Positions 1-8,992 are shown, counted from the first letter of the stretch. The stretch: 64,000 nt of DNA from Bdellovibrionaceae bacterium UBA6502 (GCA_002436415.1 DJMA01000003.1:124001-188000); one strand, 5' to 3'. Translations and numbers: made by a program. Notes: generated by a model not told the origin, from the letters alone.

Positions 1-1
1 G

Positions 2-457
2 ACTGTTGCTATTAATTTAAAAGAGAAAATCAAATCAGAATACAACAATGTGATCATTAGGTATGTTGTTTTTGATACCGAAGCAAAAGAGGTTACAGAG
101 AAACAGGCCTGGAGTGTTACTGGAGGTGGCGGAACCGCCTATGAAGAAGGTGTCGGAAAAAGTATAGAAATATTGGAAGAATATCCAATGTCAAAATTCA
201 ATCGCTATGCTTATGTTTTTGGAGATAGTGGACAGCATTATACACCTGAAGTTGCAAAAGCTTTTGAAAAAATAATCGATATGACAGATGCCTCTGGTTA
301 TATAAAAACGGGAACGATGGGAGTCGATGCATTTGACCAAGGGATTGAAAATCTATTTCAAAATAAAAAGAAGAAATTCTCTAAGTCTGAATGGACAGAA
401 AGGGGTGGAACTTTGGTAGATTCGATCATTGATTTGTTTAAGGAGCCAGAAGAATAA
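2..457 (+). CDS. DUF444 (YeaH/YhbH) family protein, 3' end only
   Basis: The reading frame is open from the window edge to the stop at 455-457, so this is the C-terminal ~151 residues of a longer protein. The visible part has the DUF444 signature: a beta strand ending in DTEAKEV (compare H-T-E-A-K-E-V in YhbH/YeaH), then a glycine-rich GGGGTAYEEG turn replacing the usual ESGGT, then RYAYVFGDSGQHY where the family has a D-G-D-N-W-type loop. In the family this is a von Willebrand A-like fold. DUF444 proteins usually sit beside a PrkA serine kinase and SpoVR; those would lie upstream, outside the window. The GTG at 50 is an internal codon, not the start. A strong terminator follows. Confidence 0.75.
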   Translation, partial: TVAINLKEKIKSEYNNVIIRYVVFDTEAKEVTEKQAWSVTGGGGTAYEEGVGKSIEILEEYPMSKFNRYAYVFGDSGQHYTPEVAKAFEKIIDMTDASGYIKTGTMGVDAFDQGIENLFQNKKKKFSKSEWTERGGTLVDSIIDLFKEPEE

Positions 458-800
458 GGCTTTGAACTAAAAATTTTAATTAAAAAAGCAGCATCAAAAA
501 GTGCTGCTTTTTTTGTTTTCAAATTATTTAACGAAAAGCTTTGAAGCTTGGCTTAAAAGAAAACTTATAGCCCAGTTCATTTTTTTTAAATTAAGATGGT
601 TCAAGAGCTCTTTAGACCTGGCCTATTTAATCGTAGATAAGCTAAAATTGCTTCGAAATATCTCTATTTGTGAGTCTTGTAAATCGAAACGCAATTTGGA
701 GAGCTTTAAGCTTGCTGGCTATTTTTAGTTAGCTTAAGTTCTCTTTCGCAATTAAGTGTTCGAGTTTTTTGTTCTTGAAAAAATTAGTAGTAAGAAGAGT
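458..800. other. Intergenic, 343 bp, no gene seen
   Basis: Apart from the terminator at 482-517 I see no supported gene. A 75-codon open frame (501-728) begins with a GTG inside the terminator stem and has no ribosome binding site. The rest is A+T-rich with no clear promoter or repeat. Confidence 0.6.
482..517 (+). terminator. Rho-independent terminator after the DUF444 gene
   Basis: A 12-bp perfect stem (482-493 with 502-513, core GCAGCA/TGCTGC) with an 8-nt loop runs into a T tract. It lies 25 bases after the DUF444 stop codon. Confidence 0.9.
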
Positions 801-2078
801 CTATAAAGCTTGTTTTTCTTGATCCTCTAAGCTGATTTCTGAACTAGCACTAACTGCGACACCGTTCCAATCAGGTAGTTGTGAAAAGAAAGACTTAGAT
901 TGCTCTAAAAAAGCCATTTTTAAATTTTCTGAAACTGGTTTAGCTGATGGAAACTTTTGCTTTAGAGGATCAACGAATTTTCCATACTTATAAAATTCGT
1001 AATGTAGGTGTGGGCCAGTGGATAATCCCGTCGAGCCAACGTAACCTATGATTTGGCCTTGCTTAACTCTTTTTCCAGGGCGAATCCCTTTGGCAAATTT
1101 GTGTAAATGTTTGTAGGCCGTTCTGTAAATGGAGTTATGCCTAATCTTTATTGTGTTTCCAGCTCCGCCTCTCCAGCTAGCTAGAGTTACCTTACCATCG
1201 CCAACAGCCATAACAGGTGTTCCTCTTCTAGCGCCATAGTCCACACCAAGGTGTGGGCGCCTAATTTTAAGAATCGGGTGAAACCTGCGACGATTAAAAC
1301 CGGAAGTGATTCGACCAAATTTAATAGGGCTTTTTAAAAACATTTTTCTTAGAGACTCTCCCTCAGCGTCGAAATACCCGATGTTTTCGCCATCTTGCCT
1401 GAAAAGAACGGCCTGGTAGAGCTCGCCTTCATTGATGTATTCTGCGCTTAAGATATCGCCCCATCCAATAGGTTCGCCACGAACAAACTCTTGCTCAACG
1501 ACAATTCTCCAGCGATCATTGGAACGAAGTTCACGGTTAAAGTCGATTTGCCAGGCGAAGATTTCAGCTAACTGAACAATCAGTTCTGAATCCATGCCTG
1601 ACTCTGTGGCGGATTCCCAAAGCGATGAAACTACGATCCCTTGATAATCTCTTATGCGGGTTTCTACCTTTTCGTTGTGTATCGCGGCAGTCCAGACCTT
1701 ATTCATTTTTTCGAGTTTTAGAATTTTAGTTGGCTCTATCAGAATTTGAAGACCATGAAGCTCACTACTACCGTCGTCTTTGGTCTCTTTAAATATGGCA
1801 ATTCTTTGTTTTGGGTTTAACCTGGAAAGATTGAAAGTGGATTTGCTGGCATCAACAAGACTAAATATTTCTTGCGAACTTATTCCTTCTGATTTCAATA
1901 TTTCATAAAGACTTTGATTTTTAGCAATAACAAAAGGAAAAAGCTCCTCAGTGGATTTAACGACAGGAGTCTCTTTTACAATGGCGTTATCATTAAGCTC
2001 TGGACTGTTTGGTGAAAGTTCAAAAAAGTATACAGAAAGAGCGAGTAGAATCGGAGCTGTGACCATTAAATATTTCAT
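801..2078 (-). CDS. M23 family metallopeptidase (MepM-like murein endopeptidase)
   Basis: A 425-residue membrane-anchored or exported peptidoglycan hydrolase. An N-terminal hydrophobic helix (about residues 3-19) is followed by a LysM/OapA-like region (about 45-90) and a C-terminal M23 (LytM) domain (about 250-375). The zinc ligands are visible in HLGVD (about residue 276) and HLHYE (about 355). Family members cleave the peptide cross-links of murein in the periplasm. The order TM, LysM-like, long linker, M23 matches E. coli MepM (YebA). It is transcribed alone and diverges from the methyltransferase operon. Which peptide bond it cuts cannot be read from sequence. Confidence 0.88.
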   Translation of the reverse strand: MKYLMVTAPILLALSVYFFELSPNSPELNDNAIVKETPVVKSTEELFPFVIAKNQSLYEILKSEGISSQEIFSLVDASKSTFNLSRLNPKQRIAIFKETKDDGSSELHGLQILIEPTKILKLEKMNKVWTAAIHNEKVETRIRDYQGIVVSSLWESATESGMDSELIVQLAEIFAWQIDFNRELRSNDRWRIVVEQEFVRGEPIGWGDILSAEYINEGELYQAVLFRQDGENIGYFDAEGESLRKMFLKSPIKFGRITSGFNRRRFHPILKIRRPHLGVDYGARRGTPVMAVGDGKVTLASWRGGAGNTIKIRHNSIYRTAYKHLHKFAKGIRPGKRVKQGQIIGYVGSTGLSTGPHLHYEFYKYGKFVDPLKQKFPSAKPVSENLKMAFLEQSKSFFSQLPDWNGVAVSASSEISLEDQEKQAL

Positions 2079-2352
2079 TCTTCTAGCTTCTCATAGGAGA
2101 AAGTTTTCTTACACAAAAATCTCTTTAAATAATTAAGGCCTGGGCGAAGTGCTTAAAAGAAATGCTTCTTATGAAAAAGAGGGAAGGATAAGGCGTCATC
2201 CTTTGGTCTGTTGTGGGTAAAGTTTTTCCTGATAAATCGGGTTAATTTGTCTTAGTTCTTGCCAGTAATCGAGTCTATCGTGCTAAGAATTTTAAAAAGG
2301 ATTTGCGACTGTAGAGTCTTCACGTAAACTAATGGGGATTGGAGAGCTTGAA

Positions 2353-2964
2353 ATGTGGGATAAGCTTTATCAAGAAAATTTGGATGCCTTCGGTCTTGAG
2401 CCAAATGATTTTTTATTAGAGGCCTTAGAGTTTTTAAAAAAATCCTCTGATCTTCCTGAGGATAAATCGGCTTTGGTTCTTGCTTGTGGGCAAGGAAGGA
2501 ACGCTTTTCATCTGGCCCAATCTGATTATAGAGTCACCGCCATTGATAGATCTAAACCTGCGATTGCAAGGGCTATTGAGAAAAGCCAAGACTTGAATTT
2601 AGACTTAAGGTTTTTAGAAGAGGATCTTTTGAAAATAGAGAGTTTTCCTCAGTCATCTTTGGTTTTGTGGTGCTGGTTTCACGCTCCTCAAGGTGCTAAA
2701 AAAGAAGTTTTTCGGAAAGTTCACCAATGTTTAAAAGAGGGTGGAGTATTCATTTTTGAAGGACTGAGAGAAGAGAATCAAAATTACAAAAACTTTGGCC
2801 CCCCTACAAAGAAGTTATTGTTTCAGTTGAACGAGTTGTTAGAAGAGTTTAAGGATTATCAAATTCTTATTGCTCAGGAGTTAGATAGAGAATTAAATGA
2901 AGGCCTTGCCCAAAGTGGAATGGCCGCCGTAGTACAGTTTTTAGTTAAAAAACCGGGAGTTTAA
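2353..2964 (+). CDS. Class I SAM-dependent methyltransferase (TehB/thiopurine-like)
   Basis: A 203-residue soluble protein. The start chosen is the ATG at 2353 because GGAGAG lies 6-7 bases upstream and the resulting N terminus, MWDKLYQE, matches the MWDxRY opening of TehB-type methyltransferases. An in-frame ATG at 2332 lacks a good ribosome binding site. SAM motif I is the segment VLACGQGRNAFHLA, followed by VTAIDRS (acidic residue binding ribose) and an FxFEGLRE post-core strand. The substrate is unknown. The stop abuts the start of the next gene (TAAATG), implying translational coupling. Confidence 0.82.
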   Translation: MWDKLYQENLDAFGLEPNDFLLEALEFLKKSSDLPEDKSALVLACGQGRNAFHLAQSDYRVTAIDRSKPAIARAIEKSQDLNLDLRFLEEDLLKIESFPQSSLVLWCWFHAPQGAKKEVFRKVHQCLKEGGVFIFEGLREENQNYKNFGPPTKKLLFQLNELLEEFKDYQILIAQELDRELNEGLAQSGMAAVVQFLVKKPGV

Positions 2965-3552
2965 ATGCCAATACCTAAAAAGAAGTTTTTGTTTATTCGC
3001 CATGCTCAAACCGATGCAAATAAAAATGGAATCATGGCAGGCGGTGGCACAGACATTCCATTGAATGATACAGGTTTGAAGCAGGCGGATTCAGTGGGGC
3101 AAAATATTTCACCGGAGAAACTTAAGATTACTAAAGTCTATTGCTCTCCAATGATTCGAACTCAGCAGACTGCCGAAAAGGTTTTGCAGAACTATGATTT
3201 AAAACCTGAGTTGGTTGAAGGTTTGAGAGAGTGGCAAGCTGGTGATTGGGAAGGAGTGCCTTTTCACGAATTACCTTTACCGGGAACCACTGAATTTCAA
3301 CCTCCACAAGGGGAGACTCGAGAAGATTTTCAAAAAAGAGTGGTGGATGCCATGAATTACATTTTAGAAAAAAATGATGATATGGCATTGGTTGTGGCGC
3401 ATGGTGGAGTTTGGCATGAGCTTGAAAAAGCCTTAGGAATAAAAGACTCTGGAATCATTGAAAATGCGCACTTGATCGAGGTGGATTGCTACGACTCTGG
3501 TTGGACTTATAAAGAAGTAGTTTCGGTGGAAGTTCGTGATGCTCTTTTATAA
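2965..3552 (+). CDS. Histidine phosphatase family protein
   Basis: A 195-residue cytosolic member of the phosphoglycerate-mutase-like superfamily. It has the N-terminal catalytic motif RHAQT (RHG variant with alanine and glutamine, His near residue 12), an acidic motif in GLREWQAGDWEG, and the second catalytic histidine in VVAHGG. These form the phosphohistidine pocket. Small proteins like this act on phosphosugars, alpha-ribazole phosphate or nucleotides; which one cannot be told. It starts directly after the methyltransferase stop and overlaps the DUF2141 gene by about 14 bases, so the three genes form one operon. Confidence 0.88.
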   Translation: MPIPKKKFLFIRHAQTDANKNGIMAGGGTDIPLNDTGLKQADSVGQNISPEKLKITKVYCSPMIRTQQTAEKVLQNYDLKPELVEGLREWQAGDWEGVPFHELPLPGTTEFQPPQGETREDFQKRVVDAMNYILEKNDDMALVVAHGGVWHELEKALGIKDSGIIENAHLIEVDCYDSGWTYKEVVSVEVRDALL

Positions 3553-3961
3553 GCTTTTATTTTTTTATTTATTTTCTCTACTAGCATATGGGAATGTAGA
3601 AATAGAAATTAGCATTAAAGGCTTTGATAATAACAAAGGCCAAGTGCTTTGTGCCATAGTCACTGAAGCAAAAGACTTTTTAAAGACTTCGGCAAAGCCA
3701 GTGGATGAACAAATTGTGAAGGTAGAAAATAGCCAGGCTAAATGTAGATTAAAATTGGCTCAAGAAGGTATTTTTGCAGTTAGCGTATTTCATGATTTGG
3801 ATGCTAATAATAAACTAAAGACGGATGCCTTTGGTATTGCTTTAGAGCCTTGGGGAGTGTCTAACAATATTCCCGCAAGTAGTTTTGGACCGCCGAGTTT
3901 TGATCAAGCTAAAGTGGATTCAAAAAAGCAAAAGAAACTTACTATTCACTTAAATAAATAA
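3539..3961 (+). CDS. DUF2141 domain secreted protein
   Basis: A 140-residue protein with a Sec signal peptide (hydrophobic FYKLLFFYLFSLLAYG) and one DUF2141 domain over nearly its whole length. The hallmark segment is HDLDANNKLKTDAFGIALEP followed by WGVSNN, with a nearby calcium-like D-x-D-x-N pattern. The family is a periplasmic beta-sandwich of unknown function. Tandem GTG (3536) and ATG (3539) codons both sit inside the upstream phosphatase gene; ATG is preferred. It is the last gene of the operon and its stop codon forms part of the terminator stem. Confidence 0.85.
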   Translation: MLFYKLLFFYLFSLLAYGNVEIEISIKGFDNNKGQVLCAIVTEAKDFLKTSAKPVDEQIVKVENSQAKCRLKLAQEGIFAVSVFHDLDANNKLKTDAFGIALEPWGVSNNIPASSFGPPSFDQAKVDSKKQKKLTIHLNK

Positions 3962-3986
3962 GGCCTCTATTTGAGGCCTTTCTTGT
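3960..3986 (+). terminator. Terminator between convergent genes
   Basis: Stem AAGGCCTC (3960-3967), loop TATTT, GAGGCCTT (3973-3980), then TTCTTGT. It lies between the DUF2141 gene and the convergent 5'-nucleotidase gene and may serve both. Confidence 0.85.
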
Positions 3987-3987
3987 A

Positions 3988-5367
3988 TTATACATGTTCG
4001 TGTGGCAATCGATTTCTAGGAGATCGATAGTAGGTTCTAGGGGAATTAGAAAGTAAGTCACCTAGATTCGCGGTATACACACATGCGTATCGCATAACTT
4101 GCGCGGCAAAATAACTTTCCTCATTCCCTGTGCGCATTACCTCGCCCCAGTACTGGTTATACACAGATTGATGCTCACCAATCAAATTACTGATTTGTTT
4201 ATCCACATCATTAATTTCTTTTAATAAAGCATCCATCCGCTCTTCAGGTAAATCTTTTTTACCTTTTTCACGCTTTTGGTCTTCTAATGCTTGAAGTTCA
4301 GCTTCAAGGGGAGATTTGTCTTCCATGAGCTTCCAAATTTGTTGAAAAATTGGTTTTGCCTCAATGTTTTTGGCCACTTCATCTCGAAGTTCCTCTACCA
4401 CCAATGCCGTTCTCCAATTACAGTCTTTCTTCAAACGAACGATATCACCATAGATATGGTCACCTACGTATAAGATATCTTCTCCGTCTAGTTTCATGTC
4501 ATTGGTAAATTTTAAAGCGCAACCACCTTGGTAAATTCCAGGTGTTACTGGCCCGTCATGATTACTCATTAAACCCGTGTCAGGATCTACTTTCATGAAA
4601 TTTAAACTGTCATAGAAAAATCTTGGTTTGGCAGCTAAAGTGATTACAAATTCAAAAATTTCAGACCAATGCTTTGCCTCTTTTAGAAAAGGGTTAATGG
4701 AATAGTCTAAAAGCTTTTTGGTGTAATTGTAGTCCGAGTTAGTTAGTACAAATAATTTTTTACCGTGTTTTAAGTAGCGCTCTAAAGAGGCAACCATTTC
4801 TGGATCATTGATGATGTACTTTTCTAAATCCTTTGCAACAATGTCTTTCACACTTCCGTCTCTATGACATAAATCCACGCAATCTAAGACATCTTGTGAA
4901 ATTTGCTCGTAGCTAGGTAAATCCAAATCTAAGTCACGATCTTTCATGTCTACAAGGTGCATAAAGATATTTAGGTAGGCGATTGAAAAGGCAGTATCAA
5001 TGGCCAAAAAGTTTTTATCGCCTAAATCTACCATTGTTCCACGATAGATTTTTCTTTGTTTTCTATAGTCGATTGGATTTGTACCGTGATAACTTTGGCG
5101 AATGGCACCGTGTAGGTTAAGCTTTAATACGTTTCCATTTCTTTGATCTACAACAAGTCCACGAATTACGCGTGTTGGCTCGAAAGGAATTTCTCCAACG
5201 CTTTTGGGGTAATCCATTAGGTTTTGTAATTTTCTAAGAGTTTCCTCGTGAACAAGGTGTTCAAACTTCTCTATATCATAACGAACCAAGGTGTGGTCCA
5301 TATCAAAACCGATGTATTTAATTCTTTTTAAATTTAATGTTCTATTACAGTAAACAACTTCACTCAT
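3988..5367 (-). CDS. HAD-IG family 5'-nucleotidase
   Basis: A 459-residue cytosolic hydrolase. HAD motif I is DMDHTL at residues 22-27, with Asp22 the expected nucleophile. Motif II is the Thr/Ser in VLTNSDY (about residue 208), and the C-terminal acidic motif IV is in YVGDHIYGDI (about 300). Length and motif spacing match the HAD-IG / cytosolic purine 5'-nucleotidase family, which dephosphorylates IMP and GMP and is typical of Bdellovibrio, Legionella and eukaryotic NT5C2. The C-terminal 100 residues contain a charged coiled-coil-like stretch. It converges on the DUF2141 operon and diverges from the helicase gene. Confidence 0.9.
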   Translation of the reverse strand: MSEVVYCNRTLNLKRIKYIGFDMDHTLVRYDIEKFEHLVHEETLRKLQNLMDYPKSVGEIPFEPTRVIRGLVVDQRNGNVLKLNLHGAIRQSYHGTNPIDYRKQRKIYRGTMVDLGDKNFLAIDTAFSIAYLNIFMHLVDMKDRDLDLDLPSYEQISQDVLDCVDLCHRDGSVKDIVAKDLEKYIINDPEMVASLERYLKHGKKLFVLTNSDYNYTKKLLDYSINPFLKEAKHWSEIFEFVITLAAKPRFFYDSLNFMKVDPDTGLMSNHDGPVTPGIYQGGCALKFTNDMKLDGEDILYVGDHIYGDIVRLKKDCNWRTALVVEELRDEVAKNIEAKPIFQQIWKLMEDKSPLEAELQALEDQKREKGKKDLPEERMDALLKEINDVDKQISNLIGEHQSVYNQYWGEVMRTGNEESYFAAQVMRYACVYTANLGDLLSNSPRTYYRSPRNRLPHEHV

Positions 5368-5573
5368 TTTCTAACCTCATGTCGAAAAATAATTAATGGG
5401 TCATCCTATTCTATATGCAGTTTAAAGTAAACAAGTAGGGAAGGGGTTTCGTGGCTTTCCCGTGGCTTTTAGGGTTTTTTGCTTTCTTTTTAAGCTTAGA
5501 ACTATTGTTTTTGTTGGTAGCTAAGGGGTTTTATTGGTTTCTTTTTTGGGGGATTGCTTTATATTTGGAGAAT

Positions 5574-6815
5574 ATGAGTTCTCATTTAAGTCCGTCACAA
5601 CAAATTGCTGAGCATGCCTTAAATACCAAACAGAGGGTATTTCTTACTGGTGGAGCAGGTACGGGGAAGTCTTATTTGATTAAAAATTTTTTAAAAGATA
5701 AGAGCCCGAAGACTTTTCCAGTCTTAGCAAGTACCGGGGCGGCCGCGGTTTTGGTTGGTGGTAGAACCTTTCATAGTTTTTTCTCTTTAGGAATAATGGA
5801 AGGCGGATTGGAAGATACCATCGAAAAAGCACTAAAAGACAATAAGCTTTTTTCTCGCTTAAATGAAGTAGAAGGTTTTGTCATTGATGAAGTTTCCATG
5901 ATTTCCGCTTTGGCTTTTCGTGCAGCGGAAGCAATCTGTAGACTATCACTCGATCCAAGTACACCCTGGGGTGGTTTAAAGGTAATTGCTGTCGGAGATT
6001 TTTTTCAGCTGCCGCCAGTGAATATGTATGGTTCTAAAAAGGATTGGTGTTTCTTAGATCCATCTTGGCAAGCTAGTGGTTTTGAATCCGTAGAGTTACT
6101 TCACAATATGAGAACTGACGATGATCAGTTTGTTCATCTATTGTCCGATTTGCGACAGGGCAAAATGACCAAAGAGTTGAATGAGTTTTTGAGTGAGAGG
6201 ATGCGAGAAGCTCCAGAAGATGAGGATATCGTTCATTTGTATCCTCGAAAATCAAAGGTAGAGTCCTACAATCTAGAAAAACTGGATAAAATTGAGGATG
6301 CTCCAGTTAAGTTTGAAACTATTTATGAAGGGGATAAGCGTTATCTGGATAATTTAAAAAGAAGCGCTCCTGTTCCGGAGGAGTTGGTCTTTAAAATTGG
6401 TGCCTTTGTAATGGTTCGGCAGAATGATCCAATGGGAAGATTTGTGAACGGCTCTCTTGGTTATATTCGAGATATCTTTTCAGAAGAAATAGAGGTGGAA
6501 CTCTTGAATGGACGCTTCATTCGTTTGGAAAAAACGAATTTTTCTTTTCAGGATGCAGAAGGGGATACGGTAGCCATTGCTAGAAACTTTCCACTTTCTT
6601 TGGCTTATGCCACTACCATACATAAAGCCCAGGGGACAAGTTTAGATCGAATGCGAGTTGATATGGCTGGCTTATGGGAGCCAGGTCATGCTTATGTAGC
6701 TCTATCAAGGGCTAAAGATCCAAACCAACTTTATGTTGAAGGCTGGGATTTGAAATCTGTGCGTGTAGCAAAAGAAGTTTTAAGCTTTTATGAGAGCTTT
6801 CAACGATCACAATGA
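5574..6815 (+). CDS. PIF1-like DNA helicase / AAA ATPase
   Basis: A superfamily 1B helicase of about 413 residues. Walker A is GGAGTGKSY (about residue 25), then ASTGAAAVL (motif Ia), VIDEVSMIS (Walker B / motif II), GDFFQLPPV (motif III), and near the C terminus TTIHKAQGTSLDR (motif V) and YVALSRAKDPNQLYV (motif VI). PIF1 enzymes unwind DNA 5'-3' and resolve secondary structures. ATG 5574 is chosen because the family begins close to Walker A, though GGAG lies only 3 bases upstream. The frame extends to a GTG at 5451 with a better ribosome binding site, which would add 41 very hydrophobic residues (see findings). Confidence 0.88.
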   Translation: MSSHLSPSQQIAEHALNTKQRVFLTGGAGTGKSYLIKNFLKDKSPKTFPVLASTGAAAVLVGGRTFHSFFSLGIMEGGLEDTIEKALKDNKLFSRLNEVEGFVIDEVSMISALAFRAAEAICRLSLDPSTPWGGLKVIAVGDFFQLPPVNMYGSKKDWCFLDPSWQASGFESVELLHNMRTDDDQFVHLLSDLRQGKMTKELNEFLSERMREAPEDEDIVHLYPRKSKVESYNLEKLDKIEDAPVKFETIYEGDKRYLDNLKRSAPVPEELVFKIGAFVMVRQNDPMGRFVNGSLGYIRDIFSEEIEVELLNGRFIRLEKTNFSFQDAEGDTVAIARNFPLSLAYATTIHKAQGTSLDRMRVDMAGLWEPGHAYVALSRAKDPNQLYVEGWDLKSVRVAKEVLSFYESFQRSQ

Positions 6816-7132
6816 GCTTAAGGAGTGAACAGAGTTTTCCCTTTTAGTTCTTAAAAGGTGCGAAGAGTATCTTAAAATAAATTTATTATAATTAGAAACT
6901 GAACAGACTTTTCAAATTGAAAAAAATCATTAACTCAAAAGGCGTAAAATTAAAGTTTAAAACAAGGCTTTTTAAATTACTAAAAATACAAAATAACAGT
7001 TAAAAGGCTATGAGTTAAATAAGGTATAAAAATAATTATGAAAACTCTGCTACTTATATTTGTCCCACCGATTATGGATTCTTGTTAATCACGTAGTGGG
7101 ATCAACAAGAATTCTTTTTGTATTTGAGGGCC
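6816..7132. other. Intergenic, 317 bp, with an interleaved inverted-repeat structure
   Basis: A+T-rich spacer between two convergent genes. It holds a 16-codon frame (7038-7088, hydrophobic, poor ribosome binding site) and two interleaved inverted repeats: 6 bp (7063-7068 / 7096-7101) and 9 bp (7078-7086 / 7104-7112). The second is followed by TCTTTTTG on the plus strand, so it could be the helicase gene's terminator. No larger gene is seen. Confidence 0.5.
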
Positions 7133-8254
7133 TTAAAGGCTCAATTTTTTTAACTGATCGATTCTTAGCTTGTCTCTGAGACTGAGATTGGTTCCCGCGC
7201 TTCCAGTGTTTCTGAAGACGATGCTATCTTTGAACTCATTAAAACACTTTTTAGCCAATGCAGAATGTGGTTTGTTTCTCACGCAGAACTCATAGTAATT
7301 TTCATGCATATCCCAGAAAGCGGGATCATTGATGTTTTGGTAGGATTGCCCCAGCATATAGTAAACTTCAGCTTTCTCAGAATCCTTCACTTTTTTTTCA
7401 CGAAGTAAATCGTGTAAGGACTGAGCCGCTATCAAGCTTTCTATTAAAGCCGAATCATCGGTAATGTATTCTTTTTTGTTCTCTGCTTTACCGATTAACT
7501 TTTTAATCTTAGCCAGGCTATCACGCTCTTTTAGATCAGGAAGCTCGCGAATGCTTTCAATCAATTTTTGGGTTTTAGAGGCCAATGAGTCTTTCATTTT
7601 TAGTTTTTTATTAAAAGTTTCAAGTTTGTTGAGAATATCTTCTTTTTTAAGATTCATACGGATAGCCACTACCGCGTATTTATTTAGAATATTTTCCATT
7701 TCTAACTTGTTTTCTTTGCTCGGTAGAAAAGAATCGATTCTCTCTTCTAGAAAAAGTTTGGCACTGGCGAAATCTCTCATGGCTACTAGGTAATTAATTT
7801 TCTCTTCAGTACTAAGCCATTTAGAAACATATTGCTTATGGGGAGCGCTCCATTGAGTCTTTTTGTAGGCTTGAGTGTGACACTGAAAACAACGGTTAAG
7901 AGCTGATTTTAGTGTTGATCTAGCAAACGCATAGTTTTTTTCCTTGAAAGCTTTTTGTCCTGTTTTCAAGTCGTCTTTTAATTGTTCAATAATATAAGGA
8001 AAGGCCGGGTCGTTGCTTTCGGCAGAATCTTTTATTTTGTCATCCAATTGATCGCTTACTTCTACTAGGTAAGAAAGGCCTTCAGAAATCTCTTTGGATT
8101 GCGTAGGTTTAGAAAACTCTTTACCAGAAAAAAGAAAGATCGATAGCTTTGCGATACTTCCTCGCATTTTCTGCATTTCAAGGCGCCAACTTTCTGTTTT
8201 GGCAAGGCCGAAGAGAGGAAGAATTAGTAATAAAATCAAAAGTTGTTTACGCAT
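7133..8254 (-). CDS. Periplasmic c-type cytochrome-like protein with helical C-terminal domain
   Basis: A 373-residue protein with a signal peptide (MRKQLLILLLILPLFGLA). Residues about 20-135 are helical and end in a single haem-binding motif, CFQCH (about residue 120), placed near the end of a helical bundle as in cytochrome c' / c-556. The remaining ~230 residues are charged, helical and TPR-like (for example EKAEVYYMLGQSYQNI). It is the last gene of the cbb3 oxidase operon, 15 bases after the DsbD_2/TauE-like gene, so a role as electron donor, haem or copper handling partner, or sensor for the oxidase is plausible. I do not recognise a named family for the full length. Confidence 0.65.
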   Translation of the reverse strand: MRKQLLILLLILPLFGLAKTESWRLEMQKMRGSIAKLSIFLFSGKEFSKPTQSKEISEGLSYLVEVSDQLDDKIKDSAESNDPAFPYIIEQLKDDLKTGQKAFKEKNYAFARSTLKSALNRCFQCHTQAYKKTQWSAPHKQYVSKWLSTEEKINYLVAMRDFASAKLFLEERIDSFLPSKENKLEMENILNKYAVVAIRMNLKKEDILNKLETFNKKLKMKDSLASKTQKLIESIRELPDLKERDSLAKIKKLIGKAENKKEYITDDSALIESLIAAQSLHDLLREKKVKDSEKAEVYYMLGQSYQNINDPAFWDMHENYYEFCVRNKPHSALAKKCFNEFKDSIVFRNTGSAGTNLSLRDKLRIDQLKKLSL

Positions 8255-8269
8255 AAGATGTCCTTGAAT

Positions 8270-8992
8270 TTAGTGACAAGATTCCTGGTCGTTAATTTCT
8301 TGTCTCGGTTCTACTTGATAAAGTTTTTGATACTTAAAATTCGTTATACGATAAGTAGAAAATAGAATCAGCCCACTTGCAAATAAAATCTGCACTTTGC
8401 GAAAAGAAAAAGCCGAACTTAAAGAATATCCTTTTTGTAAAAGTAAAAGCACTAAGAAGTTAGGAAACCAAAAGCAGAAAGTCCAAAGGTAAGTGTGGCT
8501 TAAGGTAGGTGCTAAGCCAACAACAATTAAAAAAGAGTATAGCCAGCCACAAGGTATGAAACCATTTACAAAGCCGATGACTTCAGGCCTTAAAAGGTTT
8601 CTTCTTGCTAAAAAATTACCAATCTTTTGAAAGGGAAAAACAGACTTTGAACTTTTCCTCTTGAGGGGATTCCAGTTGGAATTTTTAAGTATTAAATATC
8701 CACCCATAGCTAATAAGCTGATTAAAAGTAAAAGCTCCGCCACGGAACTAATACTTTGCCAAATGGCTGAAGCCTTTAAACTAATTCGAAAATAAAAAAT
8801 TATGCTAGCTAGGATTAGGTAAGAGACTAGTCTTGCAAGATGGTATTTCACAGAATCAGAAATAGACTTATTAAACCCTAAGCATAAGGGGCCGCACATA
8901 CTAATACAGTGAAGCCCACCAAAGGCACTAAGAGCTAAAATTCCAAAGGGCACGATCCATTGGCCCGAGTTAACCATCTCTAAAAAACTCAC
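8270..8992 (-). CDS. DsbD_2 / TauE-SafE-like membrane protein of the cbb3 cluster
   Basis: A 240-residue polytopic membrane protein with about six transmembrane helices. The N-terminal signature GGLHCISMCGPLCLG (about residues 25-39) and the FVNGFIPCGWLYS motif in the second half (both cysteine-containing) identify the DsbD_2 / 'sulfite exporter TauE/SafE' family. Members commonly lie beside ccoG-ccoI-ccoS and are thought to help cytochrome c or copper-centre maturation. Its start overlaps the ccoG stop by 4 bases (ATGA), so it is translationally coupled to ccoG. Confidence 0.82.
   Translation of the reverse strand: MSFLEMVNSGQWIVPFGILALSAFGGLHCISMCGPLCLGFNKSISDSVKYHLARLVSYLILASIIFYFRISLKASAIWQSISSVAELLLLISLLAMGGYLILKNSNWNPLKRKSSKSVFPFQKIGNFLARRNLLRPEVIGFVNGFIPCGWLYSFLIVVGLAPTLSHTYLWTFCFWFPNFLVLLLLQKGYSLSSAFSFRKVQILFASGLILFSTYRITNFKYQKLYQVEPRQEINDQESCH

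Noticed and set aside
501..728. 75-codon plus-strand open frame after the DUF444 gene
   Set aside because: Its GTG lies inside a terminator stem and there is no ribosome binding site or recognisable sequence.
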